64,000 nt of DNA from G965205725 sp965205725 (GTDB lineage Bacteria > Pseudomonadota > Gammaproteobacteria > Pseudomonadales > Halieaceae): NCBI GenBank assembly GCA_965205725.1, contig OZ242189.1, positions 2,294,001 to 2,358,000 on the forward strand, in the 5' to 3' direction. The notes below the pieces were generated by a model. That model made no database searches, had not been told where the DNA came from, and saw only the letters and a list, made by a program, of their open reading frames with translations. Below, piece by piece: positions 24,722-35,704 of the stretch. Position 1 is the first letter of the stretch, and every line of letters begins with the position of its first letter. Position numbers and translations under genes: made by a program.

Positions 24722-25351
24722 TTAGTTCTCCGGCTCCAGGCCGATGCCGCGAAGAATAATAGCTATCACATTTCTGGTGGCTTCCGCCTGCTGCGCTTTA
24801 CTCAAAGATTTATCGCCATTAAGCACGCCAATCTGGTGCTCGAAATCTGCATAGTGCTGAGTGGTCGCCCAAATCATAAATAACAGATAGTGAGGGTCAA
24901 CCGGGAGAATCTTCCCCTGCTTGATCCACCTTTTGACTTGAATGGTTTTCCTTTTCTCCCAGATGCCCAGAAACTTTTTGAGCTTCTCGTCACCCAGTAC
25001 TGGCGCCCCGTGAATAATCTCATTGGCCCACACTTTCGAGCCAAAAGGCCGCGTGAAGGAATGGAACATCTTGCTTTTTATATACTCGGCGAGCGCTACG
25101 GTGGGGTCTTCAGATTGATCAAAGGCATCCGCATCCTTCTTCCACACCACTACAACATCTTCCAGCACTGTATTGTAAAGAACCTTTTTGGTCTTGAAAT
25201 AATAATGCACGTTTGCCTTCGGCAGGCCTGCCTTATCGGCAATTTCCTGAGTTGTTGCGCCCTTGAAACCCTTCAGGGCAAACACCTCTTCCGCCGCTGC
25301 AATAATGCGTCGGGTGTGTACTTCACGAACTTCAGCTTTTTTGTTTGTAAT
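24722..25351 (-). CDS. RutR-like TetR-family regulator with probable ATT start
   Basis: The C-terminal half contains DPHYLLFMIWATTQHYADF, nearly identical in pattern to the E. coli RutR segment DPQHLIFMIWASTQHYADF, and the N-terminal HTH reads TTQEIADKAGLPKANVHYYF. RutR is the uracil/thymine-responsive repressor of pyrimidine breakdown. The first canonical start is GTG at 25285, but it would delete helix 1 (TRRIIAAAEEVFALKG), which is encoded in frame upstream. An ATT at 25351 has GAGGG seven bases upstream and gives a normal 209-residue TetR protein. The frame is open to a TGA about 60 bases further up with no ATG, GTG or TTG. Either ATT is used or the gene is damaged. Confidence 0.8.
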   Translation of the reverse strand: MTNKKAEVREVHTRRIIAAAEEVFALKGFKGATTQEIADKAGLPKANVHYYFKTKKVLYNTVLEDVVVVWKKDADAFDQSEDPTVALAEYIKSKMFHSFTRPFGSKVWANEIIHGAPVLGDEKLKKFLGIWEKRKTIQVKRWIKQGKILPVDPHYLLFMIWATTQHYADFEHQIGVLNGDKSLSKAQQAEATRNVIAIILRGIGLEPEN

Positions 25352-25490
25352 TGTCTTACCCTCGTGGAAAACCTGTGCGTGCGTCAGCGCACGAGACCAA
25401 GTGGCAAAAATTGTATAGCCTCAAGCCAGGCTCTACAACCAGGCTGAAACACAGTGTGTTAGTCACACATAAACTGTCCGGTTTTGTAGC

Positions 25491-25631
25491 ATGCCCGGTT
25501 TTCATAATGCCCCGAGGTCAACCCAGGAGGAAGCGGCGGCGTTGTTGGGTGTGGGTCCGCGGACGTTTCAGGACTGGAAAGCAGCCCTGAATCAGTTCAT
25601 CATCCTCTTTGGTGACGGGGCACCTGTCTGA
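25491..25631 (+). pseudogene. Remnant of a MqsA/HTH-type antitoxin domain
   Basis: A 46-codon open frame encodes STQEEAAALLGVGPRTFQDW, the helix-turn-helix signature of MqsA-like antitoxins (in these proteins the motif usually reads GVGPRTFSRYE). The upstream zinc-finger domain and a toxin gene are absent, and the C-terminus runs into unrelated residues. It is therefore most likely a decayed fragment. The rest of the 25352-25687 gap shows no other gene. Confidence 0.5.
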
Positions 25632-25687
25632 CATGAACCGGCCATTGACACAGTTGCGTTTACACCCTCGCGCTGGCTTGCAAAAAT

Positions 25688-26002
25688 ATGGATGAGACGC
25701 TCTCTGCAAAAGAACGAATATGGCAAGTAGTAGCGGCCATTCCCAGCGGTAGAGTCGCCAGCTACGGCCAAGTGGCCAGGCTCGCAGGTCTCGGTCGCGG
25801 CGCCCGACAAGTGGGACAAACCTTGCGAAAACTCCCCAGTGGTACGGCATTACCCTGGCATCGAGTCATAAATTCCCAGGGGAGAATTTCACTGCCTGCG
25901 GGGTCTGCATCTTATCAGGCACAAAGGGCTCGCCTGGAAGCGGAGGGCGTAGAATTTAGCCTGAGCGGTAAGGTCAGCTTGCAGCGTTTTGGCTGGGACT
26001 AG
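25688..26002 (+). CDS. Alkyltransferase-like protein (ATL; inactive MGMT homologue)
   Basis: 104 residues covering the DNA-binding domain of O6-alkylguanine alkyltransferase: SGRVASYGQVARLAGLGRGARQVG and the active-site motif. The catalytic PCHRV is replaced by PWHRV (Trp57), the classic ATL substitution. ATLs cannot transfer the alkyl group but bind O6-alkylguanine and flag it for nucleotide excision repair. The arginine finger region (GAR) is kept. The 3' end overlaps the AmpG-like gene tail-to-tail by 29 bases. Confidence 0.9.
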   Translation: MDETLSAKERIWQVVAAIPSGRVASYGQVARLAGLGRGARQVGQTLRKLPSGTALPWHRVINSQGRISLPAGSASYQAQRARLEAEGVEFSLSGKVSLQRFGWD

Positions 26003-27248
26003 CCGCACCTGGCTTTTCAAGTGTTGACCAGGGGGCGACCCAGCGCAGTAATATCATCCCCGGTATCGCCAGCGCCGTACACAGCAGGAAAAACTCTGTC
26101 CAGCCAACTGATTCAACGATTGCGCCGGTTGTGGCATTGGCAAAGGTACGCGGCAAGGCAGTTAAGGCCGTAAACAGCGCTAGCTGAGTCGCTGCAAATT
26201 GCTTGCTGGTTTCGCGGGCAATAAACGCAATAAAAGCTGCTGTGCCTAAGCCGACGCCAAAATATTCAAAACCGATTACCAGCGCCAGCAACCATTTGAT
26301 CGCACCTGCCTCAGCCAGTACCGCAAAACCCAGGATGCTGAGCAATTGCACAAGCCCAAACAACCACAAGGCTTTGTTAATACCTATGCGCAGCATCAAT
26401 AAACCACCCCAAAGACCCCCTACTATAGAAGGCCATAACGCAGCGTGTTTGGCGATGAGCCCAATATCCGTTTTGGTAAATCCTAAACCAGACATGTAGA
26501 AAGGTGTCGAGAGTGCTGTTGCCATGCTGTCTCCCAATTTATAGAGAACCAGAAAGCCGAGTACCAAACATAACCTTTGCCACCCGCAACGGTTCAGATA
26601 CTCACGAAACGGAGCTACAACCGCCTCTGATATACCCGCTGCCGGAGGGAGTTCGGACGGCGGTTCACGCACCAACAGATTCATGGCCACACCCAAAAAC
26701 ATGAAACTGGCGACTATCCAAAACACTAGCGACCACGGGTAGTGATCGGCCAATATCAGGCCGAGAGACCCAGGCACCAACACCGCTATGCGGTATGCCG
26801 TTACATGAATCGAGTTGCCCAGGCCCAACTCCTCATCGGGCAAAATTTCGCGGCGGTAGGCGTCCAGTGCTATATCCTGGCTGGCACTGAAAAACGCAAT
26901 CAACAGCGCCAGACCAGCGATAGTCGGCAGAGAATTCTGCGGGTCGAAGCTGCCCATAACTCCAATGGCGACAAACAGACACAGTTGTGCAGACAACATC
27001 CAGCCCCGCCGCCGCCCCAAAAACGGCGGCACATATCGGTCCATTAAAGGCGCCCAGACAAATTTCCAGGTGTAGGGAATGCCGATCAGCGAAAAAAGTG
27101 CGATGTCGGTCAGGCTAACCCCACCATCGGTCAACCACGCTGGAACCATGTGAATGAGCAGCAGGAGCGGCAGACCCGATAGAAAGCCGGTAAAAATACA
27201 AATCGCCATACGCCGATTAAAAACAGCGGTACGCCAATTATCAGTCAT
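25974..27248 (-). CDS. AmpG-like MFS permease
   Basis: A 424-residue major facilitator with about 12 membrane segments. The motifs GFLSGLPLLLL, WKFVWAPLMDRY and GRRRGWM, and the later SASQDIALDAYRREIL, are characteristic of AmpG, the importer of anhydromuropeptides for cell-wall recycling. AmpG-like paralogues with other substrates exist, and the absence of the long C-terminal extension fits a short AmpG. Its ATG overlaps the stop of the upstream glycosyltransferase (ATGACTGA), so it is the last gene of a three-gene operon with two glycosyltransferases, an unusual neighbourhood. Confidence 0.85.
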   Translation of the reverse strand: MTDNWRTAVFNRRMAICIFTGFLSGLPLLLLIHMVPAWLTDGGVSLTDIALFSLIGIPYTWKFVWAPLMDRYVPPFLGRRRGWMLSAQLCLFVAIGVMGSFDPQNSLPTIAGLALLIAFFSASQDIALDAYRREILPDEELGLGNSIHVTAYRIAVLVPGSLGLILADHYPWSLVFWIVASFMFLGVAMNLLVREPPSELPPAAGISEAVVAPFREYLNRCGWQRLCLVLGFLVLYKLGDSMATALSTPFYMSGLGFTKTDIGLIAKHAALWPSIVGGLWGGLLMLRIGINKALWLFGLVQLLSILGFAVLAEAGAIKWLLALVIGFEYFGVGLGTAAFIAFIARETSKQFAATQLALFTALTALPRTFANATTGAIVESVGWTEFFLLCTALAIPGMILLRWVAPWSTLEKPGAASPSQNAAS

Positions 27249-28344
27249 CTCGGCACACGTCCTGTAATACAGCCAGGGTATTCTCGGCAGCTATGTCCCA
27301 GGAGAATTTCTGCGCCTGTAGCAGAGCCTCAGAACTGAGCTGCTCGCGCAGCGTATGGCTCCCACACAGTTTCTGCATTTGTCTTAACAGACTGTCTTCA
27401 CTTAAGGGGTCTACCAGTAAACCCCCCTTGCCAACCACTTCTGGCAGTGCTCCTGCATCGCCGGCAATGACCGGCACACCGCAGCTCATTGCCTCCAGCG
27501 CCGGCAATCCAAAGCCTTCGTAGAGTGATGGCAGCATAAGACCGGTAGCGGCTGTGTATAGGCCGCGTAACTCAGTATCGCTCAGCCGCCCGCGCAACTG
27601 GACTCTATCCCCGATACCCAATTCAGCTATTTGTGCGGGAATATCCTGCGCTCCCCAGCCATGTGTACCCACAATAAGCAGTTGATGTGGCAGCTCTGTA
27701 GTGCACACCAGCTTTGCAAAAGCCCGTAATAATCTAGGCAAATTTTTCCGAGGTTCCTGTGTCCCCACAAACAGCAAAAACGGCTGTTGCGGAATCGGCG
27801 CGCTCTTCTCCTGATCTTCCCGAGCCAACCCCGCCGCCTCGTGAACAACGCAACACCGCGAGGATAACTGCGGGTAGAGGCTCGCCACCTCCGTCGCAGT
27901 AAAGTTAGACACGCAAATAATCTTGCGCGCATTGCGCAGGGATGGGCCCATCAAACAGCGTTCCAGCCAACGATTACCGCTATTCATGGTTTCGGGAAAC
28001 CGCTTCCATACCAGGTCGTGAACAGTGACAACCCCATGGGTGCCCCTGGGCAAATAGAGCGGCAAATGATGTCGCGGCGACCAAAACAAATCGACACAAT
28101 CTCCACGCGCCCAACGCGGAAAAACAAACTGGCTGTAGAAAACACTCGCAGCACTGCCGGGCCGCACATTGCCAACCCGCAACTGCACATGATCATCTAA
28201 CTCAAAGCGCGGCGATATTCCCCGGTCAGAATACAAAAACCACTGCTGGCCGGATTTCACCAGGCGCTGTAGCAGGGCTTCTGTATACCGCCCAATGCCG
28301 GTATAGGGGTGTGCCAATGGACGGGCATCAACGGCAATCCGCAT
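27241..28344 (-). CDS. GT4-family glycosyltransferase
   Basis: 367 residues, GT-B fold. The N-terminus MRIAVDARPLAHPYTGIGRY is typical of GT4 mannosyl- or rhamnosyl-transferases, and the nucleotide-sugar site EGFGLPALEAMSCGVPVIAG (E-x7-E) is intact. The start at 28344 overlaps the preceding stop by one base (TGATG), so translation is coupled to the upstream glycosyltransferase. The sugar cannot be predicted. It probably builds a surface glycan related to the secreted proteins of the locus. Confidence 0.9.
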   Translation of the reverse strand: MRIAVDARPLAHPYTGIGRYTEALLQRLVKSGQQWFLYSDRGISPRFELDDHVQLRVGNVRPGSAASVFYSQFVFPRWARGDCVDLFWSPRHHLPLYLPRGTHGVVTVHDLVWKRFPETMNSGNRWLERCLMGPSLRNARKIICVSNFTATEVASLYPQLSSRCCVVHEAAGLAREDQEKSAPIPQQPFLLFVGTQEPRKNLPRLLRAFAKLVCTTELPHQLLIVGTHGWGAQDIPAQIAELGIGDRVQLRGRLSDTELRGLYTAATGLMLPSLYEGFGLPALEAMSCGVPVIAGDAGALPEVVGKGGLLVDPLSEDSLLRQMQKLCGSHTLREQLSSEALLQAQKFSWDIAAENTLAVLQDVCRDD

Positions 28345-29498
28345 CAACAGGATTTTCTGGGCTGCATGGCGGACACTGGCTCTGCCGCCACCAGAGCTTG
28401 CCGGTAAACATCTGCATATCGCCGACCCATTAGCGCGCCGGTAAACAATGCTTGATAACGCTGCTTTGCCGCCTGCCCCATAATCTCTGCTCGCCCGGGG
28501 TTGTAGTAGAGCTTGTCTAAGGCCTCTCGCAGCGCTTGCGGGCAGCCTGGTGGAACCACATACCCTGTTTCCCCGTCTATATTGATGTGGCTGGTTCCTG
28601 AACCAACTTCAGCAGACAGCAATGGCTTTCCAGACATAGCGCCCTCTAACAGAGCCACGCCAAAAGCCTCAGAGCGCAGATATGATGGAAAAACAACACC
28701 GCGACTCAACTGGAACAAGGCCATTTTTGTTTCGTCATCGACATAGCCACCAAAAACCAAATTGTCCAATAGCAGGCGTCGCGCCTGCTGTTTAAGCTCT
28801 TTTTCCACCGGGCCAGACCCGACAATCACTACCCGATAGTTCGCGTCCTTTATTGCCTCAAGCAAAATGTGCAGGCCTTTGTAATAGCGCAGTACACCAA
28901 CAAACAAAAAGAACCCCTCCCCATACTGATCTCTTACAGATTGTAAACGGCGCCCGGTCGGGGCCACCGGGTAAGTGGATTCATCAATACCAATTGGAAT
29001 AATCTCAACCTTGTCGCTAAATCGACTTAACACATCGCTGGTCGCGTAGTAATTCGGTGATGTTGCAACAATCCGTGACACTGACCCCAGAAAACGATAC
29101 ATCAATGGTCTGTAAAAGCTCTGCAAAAAGCTCTGCCGGACGATATCTGAATGGTAAGTAACAATGCTCGGGGTATCACTGGCATACATTAAGTGCATGA
29201 CATCCGCAAAGGGCCAGGGAAAGTGGTAATGAATGAGGTCTGCCCATCTGGCTTGCTCACGAAACACAGACAAATCGCCAAAACAAAAACCACAGGACGC
29301 TATTTCAAAGGTCTGCTTGACGCGAATCACCTCAATATTATCTACCTTTAGTTGTGAAGGGCGTGGATTGCGGCTGAGAGCAAAGACCCGGCTTGCAACA
29401 CCGCTAGGAGAGGAACTCAGGCAGATTTGACGAATAACCTCCTCAAGCCCACCCTGGGTATCGGGAAAGAAGGTTCGATAGACATGGAGAACTTTCAT
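28344..29498 (-). CDS. GT4-family glycosyltransferase
   Basis: 384 residues, GT-B fold. The N-terminal HVYRTFFPDTQGGLEEVIRQ motif is that of GT4 enzymes, FVGVLRYYKGLHILLEA marks the start of the C-terminal lobe, and EAFGVALLEGAMSGKPLLSA contains the E-x7-E donor site. First gene of the operon with the next glycosyltransferase and the AmpG-like permease. No strong ribosome binding site precedes the ATG. No promoter was identified in the 119-base gap from the metalloprotease gene. Confidence 0.9.
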   Translation of the reverse strand: MKVLHVYRTFFPDTQGGLEEVIRQICLSSSPSGVASRVFALSRNPRPSQLKVDNIEVIRVKQTFEIASCGFCFGDLSVFREQARWADLIHYHFPWPFADVMHLMYASDTPSIVTYHSDIVRQSFLQSFYRPLMYRFLGSVSRIVATSPNYYATSDVLSRFSDKVEIIPIGIDESTYPVAPTGRRLQSVRDQYGEGFFLFVGVLRYYKGLHILLEAIKDANYRVVIVGSGPVEKELKQQARRLLLDNLVFGGYVDDETKMALFQLSRGVVFPSYLRSEAFGVALLEGAMSGKPLLSAEVGSGTSHINIDGETGYVVPPGCPQALREALDKLYYNPGRAEIMGQAAKQRYQALFTGALMGRRYADVYRQALVAAEPVSAMQPRKSC

Positions 29499-29617
29499 CT
29501 GACAATCTGCATGAACGGCCGCAACAAAAACAGCGCAATTATGGGGTATTTAACGGGCCAGGCCCATGCCTGCCGACAGTTTTATCTGCTGCCAGTCACA
29601 GCCATGCCACAAGGCCA

Positions 29618-31279
29618 TCAAACCAGTAGCATGTCGCTGACTGTGCCTGCGGTAAGCAGCACAAATTCATCGGACTGTGCCATATTTGAGAACGCCCTGG
29701 CCTGTGTAAAAACCCCCTGATCCAACTGACCCAGCCACCAGGCATATCCGGCCTCGTCCGCTTCTCGACCAAATACGTTTAAGTACATATGATCGAGAAA
29801 CTCGTTATCAGCGGTGATGCCGTCTCCGTTTACATCAACCAGACTCCGAAATTCTGGTGAATCAATAAACCGGGCAGCGACCTCGCTGAAATCGTAAACT
29901 TCGCCTGTTACTTGCTCCAGCCACCAGTCAAAACCACCAGTGTCAGGTGCTCGCCCCAAACTGCCGTAATACACTCTGTAGAGCTGGGCCTCGACAGGCT
30001 TCACCTCGCTATCACCAGCGATAGCTGACAGATACAATGGCCCATTCGGTGACAGCAGCAGGCTGGCGTTCAGCTCTGATATCTGTTCTTTTAGATCGGC
30101 AACCCGGAGAGTCGCATCTGCAAAAATCAGTTGATCACTCCCCTCTATCGTGATGGAACTATCGCCATCTATTTCCGAGACGGTGATACGGGTTCCACTT
30201 TCCACAAACTTATAGGCGCTGACATCTCTTACTCCAACCGTGACCCTGTGATCGCCATCGCCAAGCAAAAGCAATTCGCTCAATACCGTTTCAGGAGCCA
30301 GATACAAGTTGTCGTCAGCCAATGAATCCGTCAGCAAACCACCCGCCGTATAACTCCAGCCACCGGGGGTCAGATCAATGCGAAGATTCGCATCGACATC
30401 AATCAGCAGAGTATTACTGCCACCTGAGTCAGCCACGCCAGCGTACCCGTTAACATAGTCATGCACATCATAGTCGTCATACCCAAGCCCGGTGATATCT
30501 ACCGAATCACTTGCAGCGCGCAGGATATACAGGTCATCTCCCCGGTCCTGAGATTTGCCATAGAGAAATTGAAGAGCGCCAATATCGAATTCCATAAAGG
30601 TGGCCGTCGAGCCAGGTAGCCACACTTCAAAACTACTGACACTGTCTGGATACAAGTCATAGGTCATGATGGTGTAGCGGTTATAATCGAGGGCGCCACT
30701 GAGCGTGGTATTGTTCAGGCCATCCAGCCGTTCGAAGCCGTCCTCGAAGGGATGTGACAGACCCAGCGCATGGCCAATTTCGTGAATCACAACCTCCGAA
30801 AAATAAGCCTCATCAAGCGTCCCTGATATCCAGATGTCGCCACTCAAGCCTGAAACTTCGTGGGGAATTTCAGGGTCATTGCCAAAGGGAGTAAATAGTG
30901 GGCCGGGCTGGAAAGCCAGGCCATCCGCGTTTTCGCCATCCAAATCGGTCAATCCCAGCCGTAGCTCTGAATCAAGCCCGTCTGCTGCTTCGACAAATTC
31001 AACATTGATAATCGTTTCAATATCTTCAAAAAGTTGTCGCGCTATATTCTTCTGCCACTCACTGAACGCGGCAAAACCATCCCTGAACGGGAAATCATAA
31101 TCAGCATCAGCCGAGTCATAGCCAAAACCGACATCGATGTAAAATTCAGAATCAATATCGTAGAAGCTGTAATGCAATATCAATGTTTCCCCCTCCGGGA
31201 CATACCAGCGGAAATCTGTAAGTAGTGCATTGCCTACGCTGTTGGTTTCCGGAGAGACAAATTGAATATCCTGCTTCAT
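29618..31279 (-). CDS. Secreted zinc metalloprotease (matrixin/serralysin-like) with C-terminal DUF4214
   Basis: 553 residues with no classical signal peptide. The zinc motif is HEIGHALGLSH (His166, Glu167, His170, His176) and the Met-turn YTIMTYD contains Met205, as in metzincins. A beta-rich middle part follows. The C-terminus is a DUF4214 domain (VYYGSLGRAPDTGGFDWWL, then LNVFGREADEAGYAWWL) with an EF-hand-like loop DVNGDGITADNEF. Such proteins are usually exported by type I systems; a complete one is encoded at 49.9-54.3 kb. The likely role is processing of surface proteins. A close, catalytically dead paralogue lies at 35690-37513. Confidence 0.85.
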   Translation of the reverse strand: MKQDIQFVSPETNSVGNALLTDFRWYVPEGETLILHYSFYDIDSEFYIDVGFGYDSADADYDFPFRDGFAAFSEWQKNIARQLFEDIETIINVEFVEAADGLDSELRLGLTDLDGENADGLAFQPGPLFTPFGNDPEIPHEVSGLSGDIWISGTLDEAYFSEVVIHEIGHALGLSHPFEDGFERLDGLNNTTLSGALDYNRYTIMTYDLYPDSVSSFEVWLPGSTATFMEFDIGALQFLYGKSQDRGDDLYILRAASDSVDITGLGYDDYDVHDYVNGYAGVADSGGSNTLLIDVDANLRIDLTPGGWSYTAGGLLTDSLADDNLYLAPETVLSELLLLGDGDHRVTVGVRDVSAYKFVESGTRITVSEIDGDSSITIEGSDQLIFADATLRVADLKEQISELNASLLLSPNGPLYLSAIAGDSEVKPVEAQLYRVYYGSLGRAPDTGGFDWWLEQVTGEVYDFSEVAARFIDSPEFRSLVDVNGDGITADNEFLDHMYLNVFGREADEAGYAWWLGQLDQGVFTQARAFSNMAQSDEFVLLTAGTVSDMLLV

Positions 31280-31346
31280 AATATTATTCTCAGCCCACCC
31301 GTGCTGCCGCTGTCAACACCGCTGTCAATACACCTGGCATTGACGC

Positions 31347-31379
31347 CCCGTGACGAACGCCTAAATCCGACAGGGTCCT
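31347..31379 (-). repeat. Dispersed 33-bp repeat, copy 2
   Basis: Second copy of the sequence at 7432-7464, containing GTGACGAACGCCTAAATCC. It overlaps the last bases of the coiled-coil gene stop region. Confidence 0.6.
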
Positions 31380-32118
31380 AGAGCAGCCTGGTAGCGGCAA
31401 TTTCCAGGCCGACCATAGCCACGACCAGCCCCACCACCCAAACAACAATGCTGTTTTTTGCGGCTGCAATATCTGCCCTGATCTCCTGCCGCAGGGTTTC
31501 GATATCCGCCGAAGTCTTGATGCCCAGCTTTTCGACATCGGCCCGGACGGCCACGATATCGCTTTTGGTCTCCTGCCGCAGGATTTCGACATCGGCCCGG
31601 ACGGCCACGATATCGCTTTTGGTCTCCTGCCGCAGGATTTCGACATCGGCCCGGACGGCCGCGATATTGCTTTTGGTCTCCTGCCGCAGCTTTTCGACAT
31701 CGGCCCGGACGGCCGCGATATTGCTTGTGGTCTCCTGCCGCAGGGTTTCGATATCGGCCCTGGTCTCCTGCCGCAGGGTTTCGATATCTGCCCTGGTCTC
31801 CTGCCGCAGGGTTTCGATATCTGCCCTGGTCTCCTGCCGCAGGGTTTCGATATCTGCCCTGGTCTCCTCCCGCAGGGTTTCGATATCCGCCGAAGTCTTG
31901 ATGCCCAGCTTTTCGACATCGGCCCGGACGGCCGCGATATTGCTTTTGGTCTCCTGCCGCAGGGTTTCGATATCGGCTTTGGTGGCGAGATCGTGTTCAA
32001 ACAACCATACCTGTTCGCGCACCAGGGCTTCGGCATGGGGCTCTGGAACCCCCGCCTCCGTCAGCCGCCGCACCGCCGCGTGAGTATCGTAAACAATCGT
32101 TGTCTGCGTCATGGGCAT
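31378..32118 (-). CDS. DUF1640-like coiled-coil protein with C-terminal membrane anchor
   Basis: 246 residues. The N-terminus (YDTHAAVRRLTEAGVPEPHAEALV) and the ATKADIETLR repeats match DUF1640/CCDC90-type proteins. Residues about 45-215 consist almost wholly of two repeat types: ADIETLRQETR (11 residues, 33 bp) and an 18-residue SNIAAVRADVEKLRQETK unit (54 bp). The end is a single membrane segment (VVWVVGLVVAMVGLEIAATRLL). GAGAG lies eight bases before the ATG. The nearly identical DNA repeats imply recent expansion and length variability. Function unknown; bacterial members are often linked to mobile DNA. Confidence 0.8.
   Translation of the reverse strand: MPMTQTTIVYDTHAAVRRLTEAGVPEPHAEALVREQVWLFEHDLATKADIETLRQETKSNIAAVRADVEKLGIKTSADIETLREETRADIETLRQETRADIETLRQETRADIETLRQETRADIETLRQETTSNIAAVRADVEKLRQETKSNIAAVRADVEILRQETKSDIVAVRADVEILRQETKSDIVAVRADVEKLGIKTSADIETLRQEIRADIAAAKNSIVVWVVGLVVAMVGLEIAATRLL
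31480..31980. repeat. In-gene tandem repeats of 33 bp and 54 bp
   Basis: The coding DNA of the DUF1640-like gene holds about five near-identical 33-base units (31730-31890) and about four 54-base units (31520-31730). All are multiples of three, so copy-number change lengthens or shortens the coiled coil without frameshift. Confidence 0.85.
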
Positions 32119-32180
32119 AGTATAGGCTCTCTTCGACCTGTTTGAAACTCAGTGTGCGGGTTCAGTACCTGTGAGACAAA

Positions 32181-32330
32181 TCAAGCCGCCTGTATGAGTT
32201 GCTGATAATAGCTTTTGGTGTGTCCAACACCTGCCCCATCGTGGGGTCGATAATGATTGTAGTATTGTCGATAGTCCGCCAGCGTTTGGCGTGGTGCTTG
32301 AACAGCCTTCGGTCTTGAGCTGCTCATAGA
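32181..32330 (-). pseudogene. Transposase C-terminal fragment (DDE integrase core, IS3-like)
   Basis: The minus strand encodes APRQTLADYRQYYNHYRPHD and ends with SYYQQLIQAA and a stop at 32181. The YRQYYNHYRPH segment is typical of the C-terminal end of rve-type (IS3/IS481-like) transposases. About 50 codons remain, with no catalytic core, so it is a remnant. Confidence 0.75.
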
Positions 32331-32691
32331 GTTCCAGCCTCTTTAAACGCTTGATAGCCTCTGCGCTAGAGGTTTCGCCCCCCAGTGTGCAACCAGGCGT
32401 TGTGGTCTTACCGCCTGAATCTGCGGCTCCCATGAACAAGAAGCCGCAGGACGTTCATCCGAGCTGCCAGGGTGCAGATAGAAGTGAGGCTTCTTAAAGT
32501 GTAAAAACCGGGGATCACGACCTGTGGATTGGATGGATAAGTCTACGACTGACCCACCACTCCACAGATGCAATAACAATCATCCAAAAGTCTCATAGCT
32601 ATCTAAACCCGGACAACTTCCACATTATTAACCGTATGCTATTATGCAAAGCAATAATTGCTGAATTCTATAAAACTAGGAGTTTTAGACC
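32331..32691. other. Intergenic region upstream of the large DUF4214 gene
   Basis: No recognisable gene. The distal part may be further decayed insertion-sequence DNA. Close to the next gene there is a weak promoter candidate (TTCCAC, 16 bases, TATTAT at about 32640), followed by a ribosome binding site AGGAG nine bases before the ATG at 32692. Confidence 0.4.
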
Positions 32692-35481
<2,790 letters not shown>

Positions 35482-35514
35482 GCCTTGCTCTGTAACCAGG
35501 CCCATCACAGGCTC

Positions 35515-35532
35515 GCCGGTCCATGTACCGGC
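35515..35532 (+). terminator. Short hairpin after the large DUF4214 gene
   Basis: Six-base arms GCCGGT / ACCGGC with a six-base loop, 34 bases after the stop. There is no T-tract, so terminator function is uncertain. Confidence 0.35.
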
Positions 35533-35645
35533 CCTCGTGTACAGGGTTTCTGTAGACCGCTGGCAGCGCTATGAGAGAGAAGGCACCTAAAAACATTTTT
35601 TACCGCTGATTCCGAGCCGCCAACCGGTCTTAAAACACCATCGGC

Positions 35646-35704
35646 TATATCATCCAGAACTATATCATCCAGAACTATATCATCCAGAGTTATGTCATCC
35701 AGAA
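35646..35704. repeat. 15-bp tandem repeat across the stop codon of the dead-protease gene
   Basis: Four head-to-tail copies of a 15-mer, TATATCATCCAGAAC with drift. The last overlaps the final codons (DFWMT-stop) of the minus-strand gene ending at 35690. The other three are non-coding copies downstream of the stop. Confidence 0.85.

Noticed and set aside
25285..25287. GTG as the normal start of the RutR-like regulator
   Set aside because: It would remove helix 1 of the DNA-binding domain, which is encoded in frame immediately upstream.
31448..32083. Plus-strand open frame antisense to the DUF1640-like gene, rich in SFSTSARTA repeats
   Set aside because: It mirrors the coding repeats of the minus-strand gene; the sense protein has family motifs and a membrane anchor.
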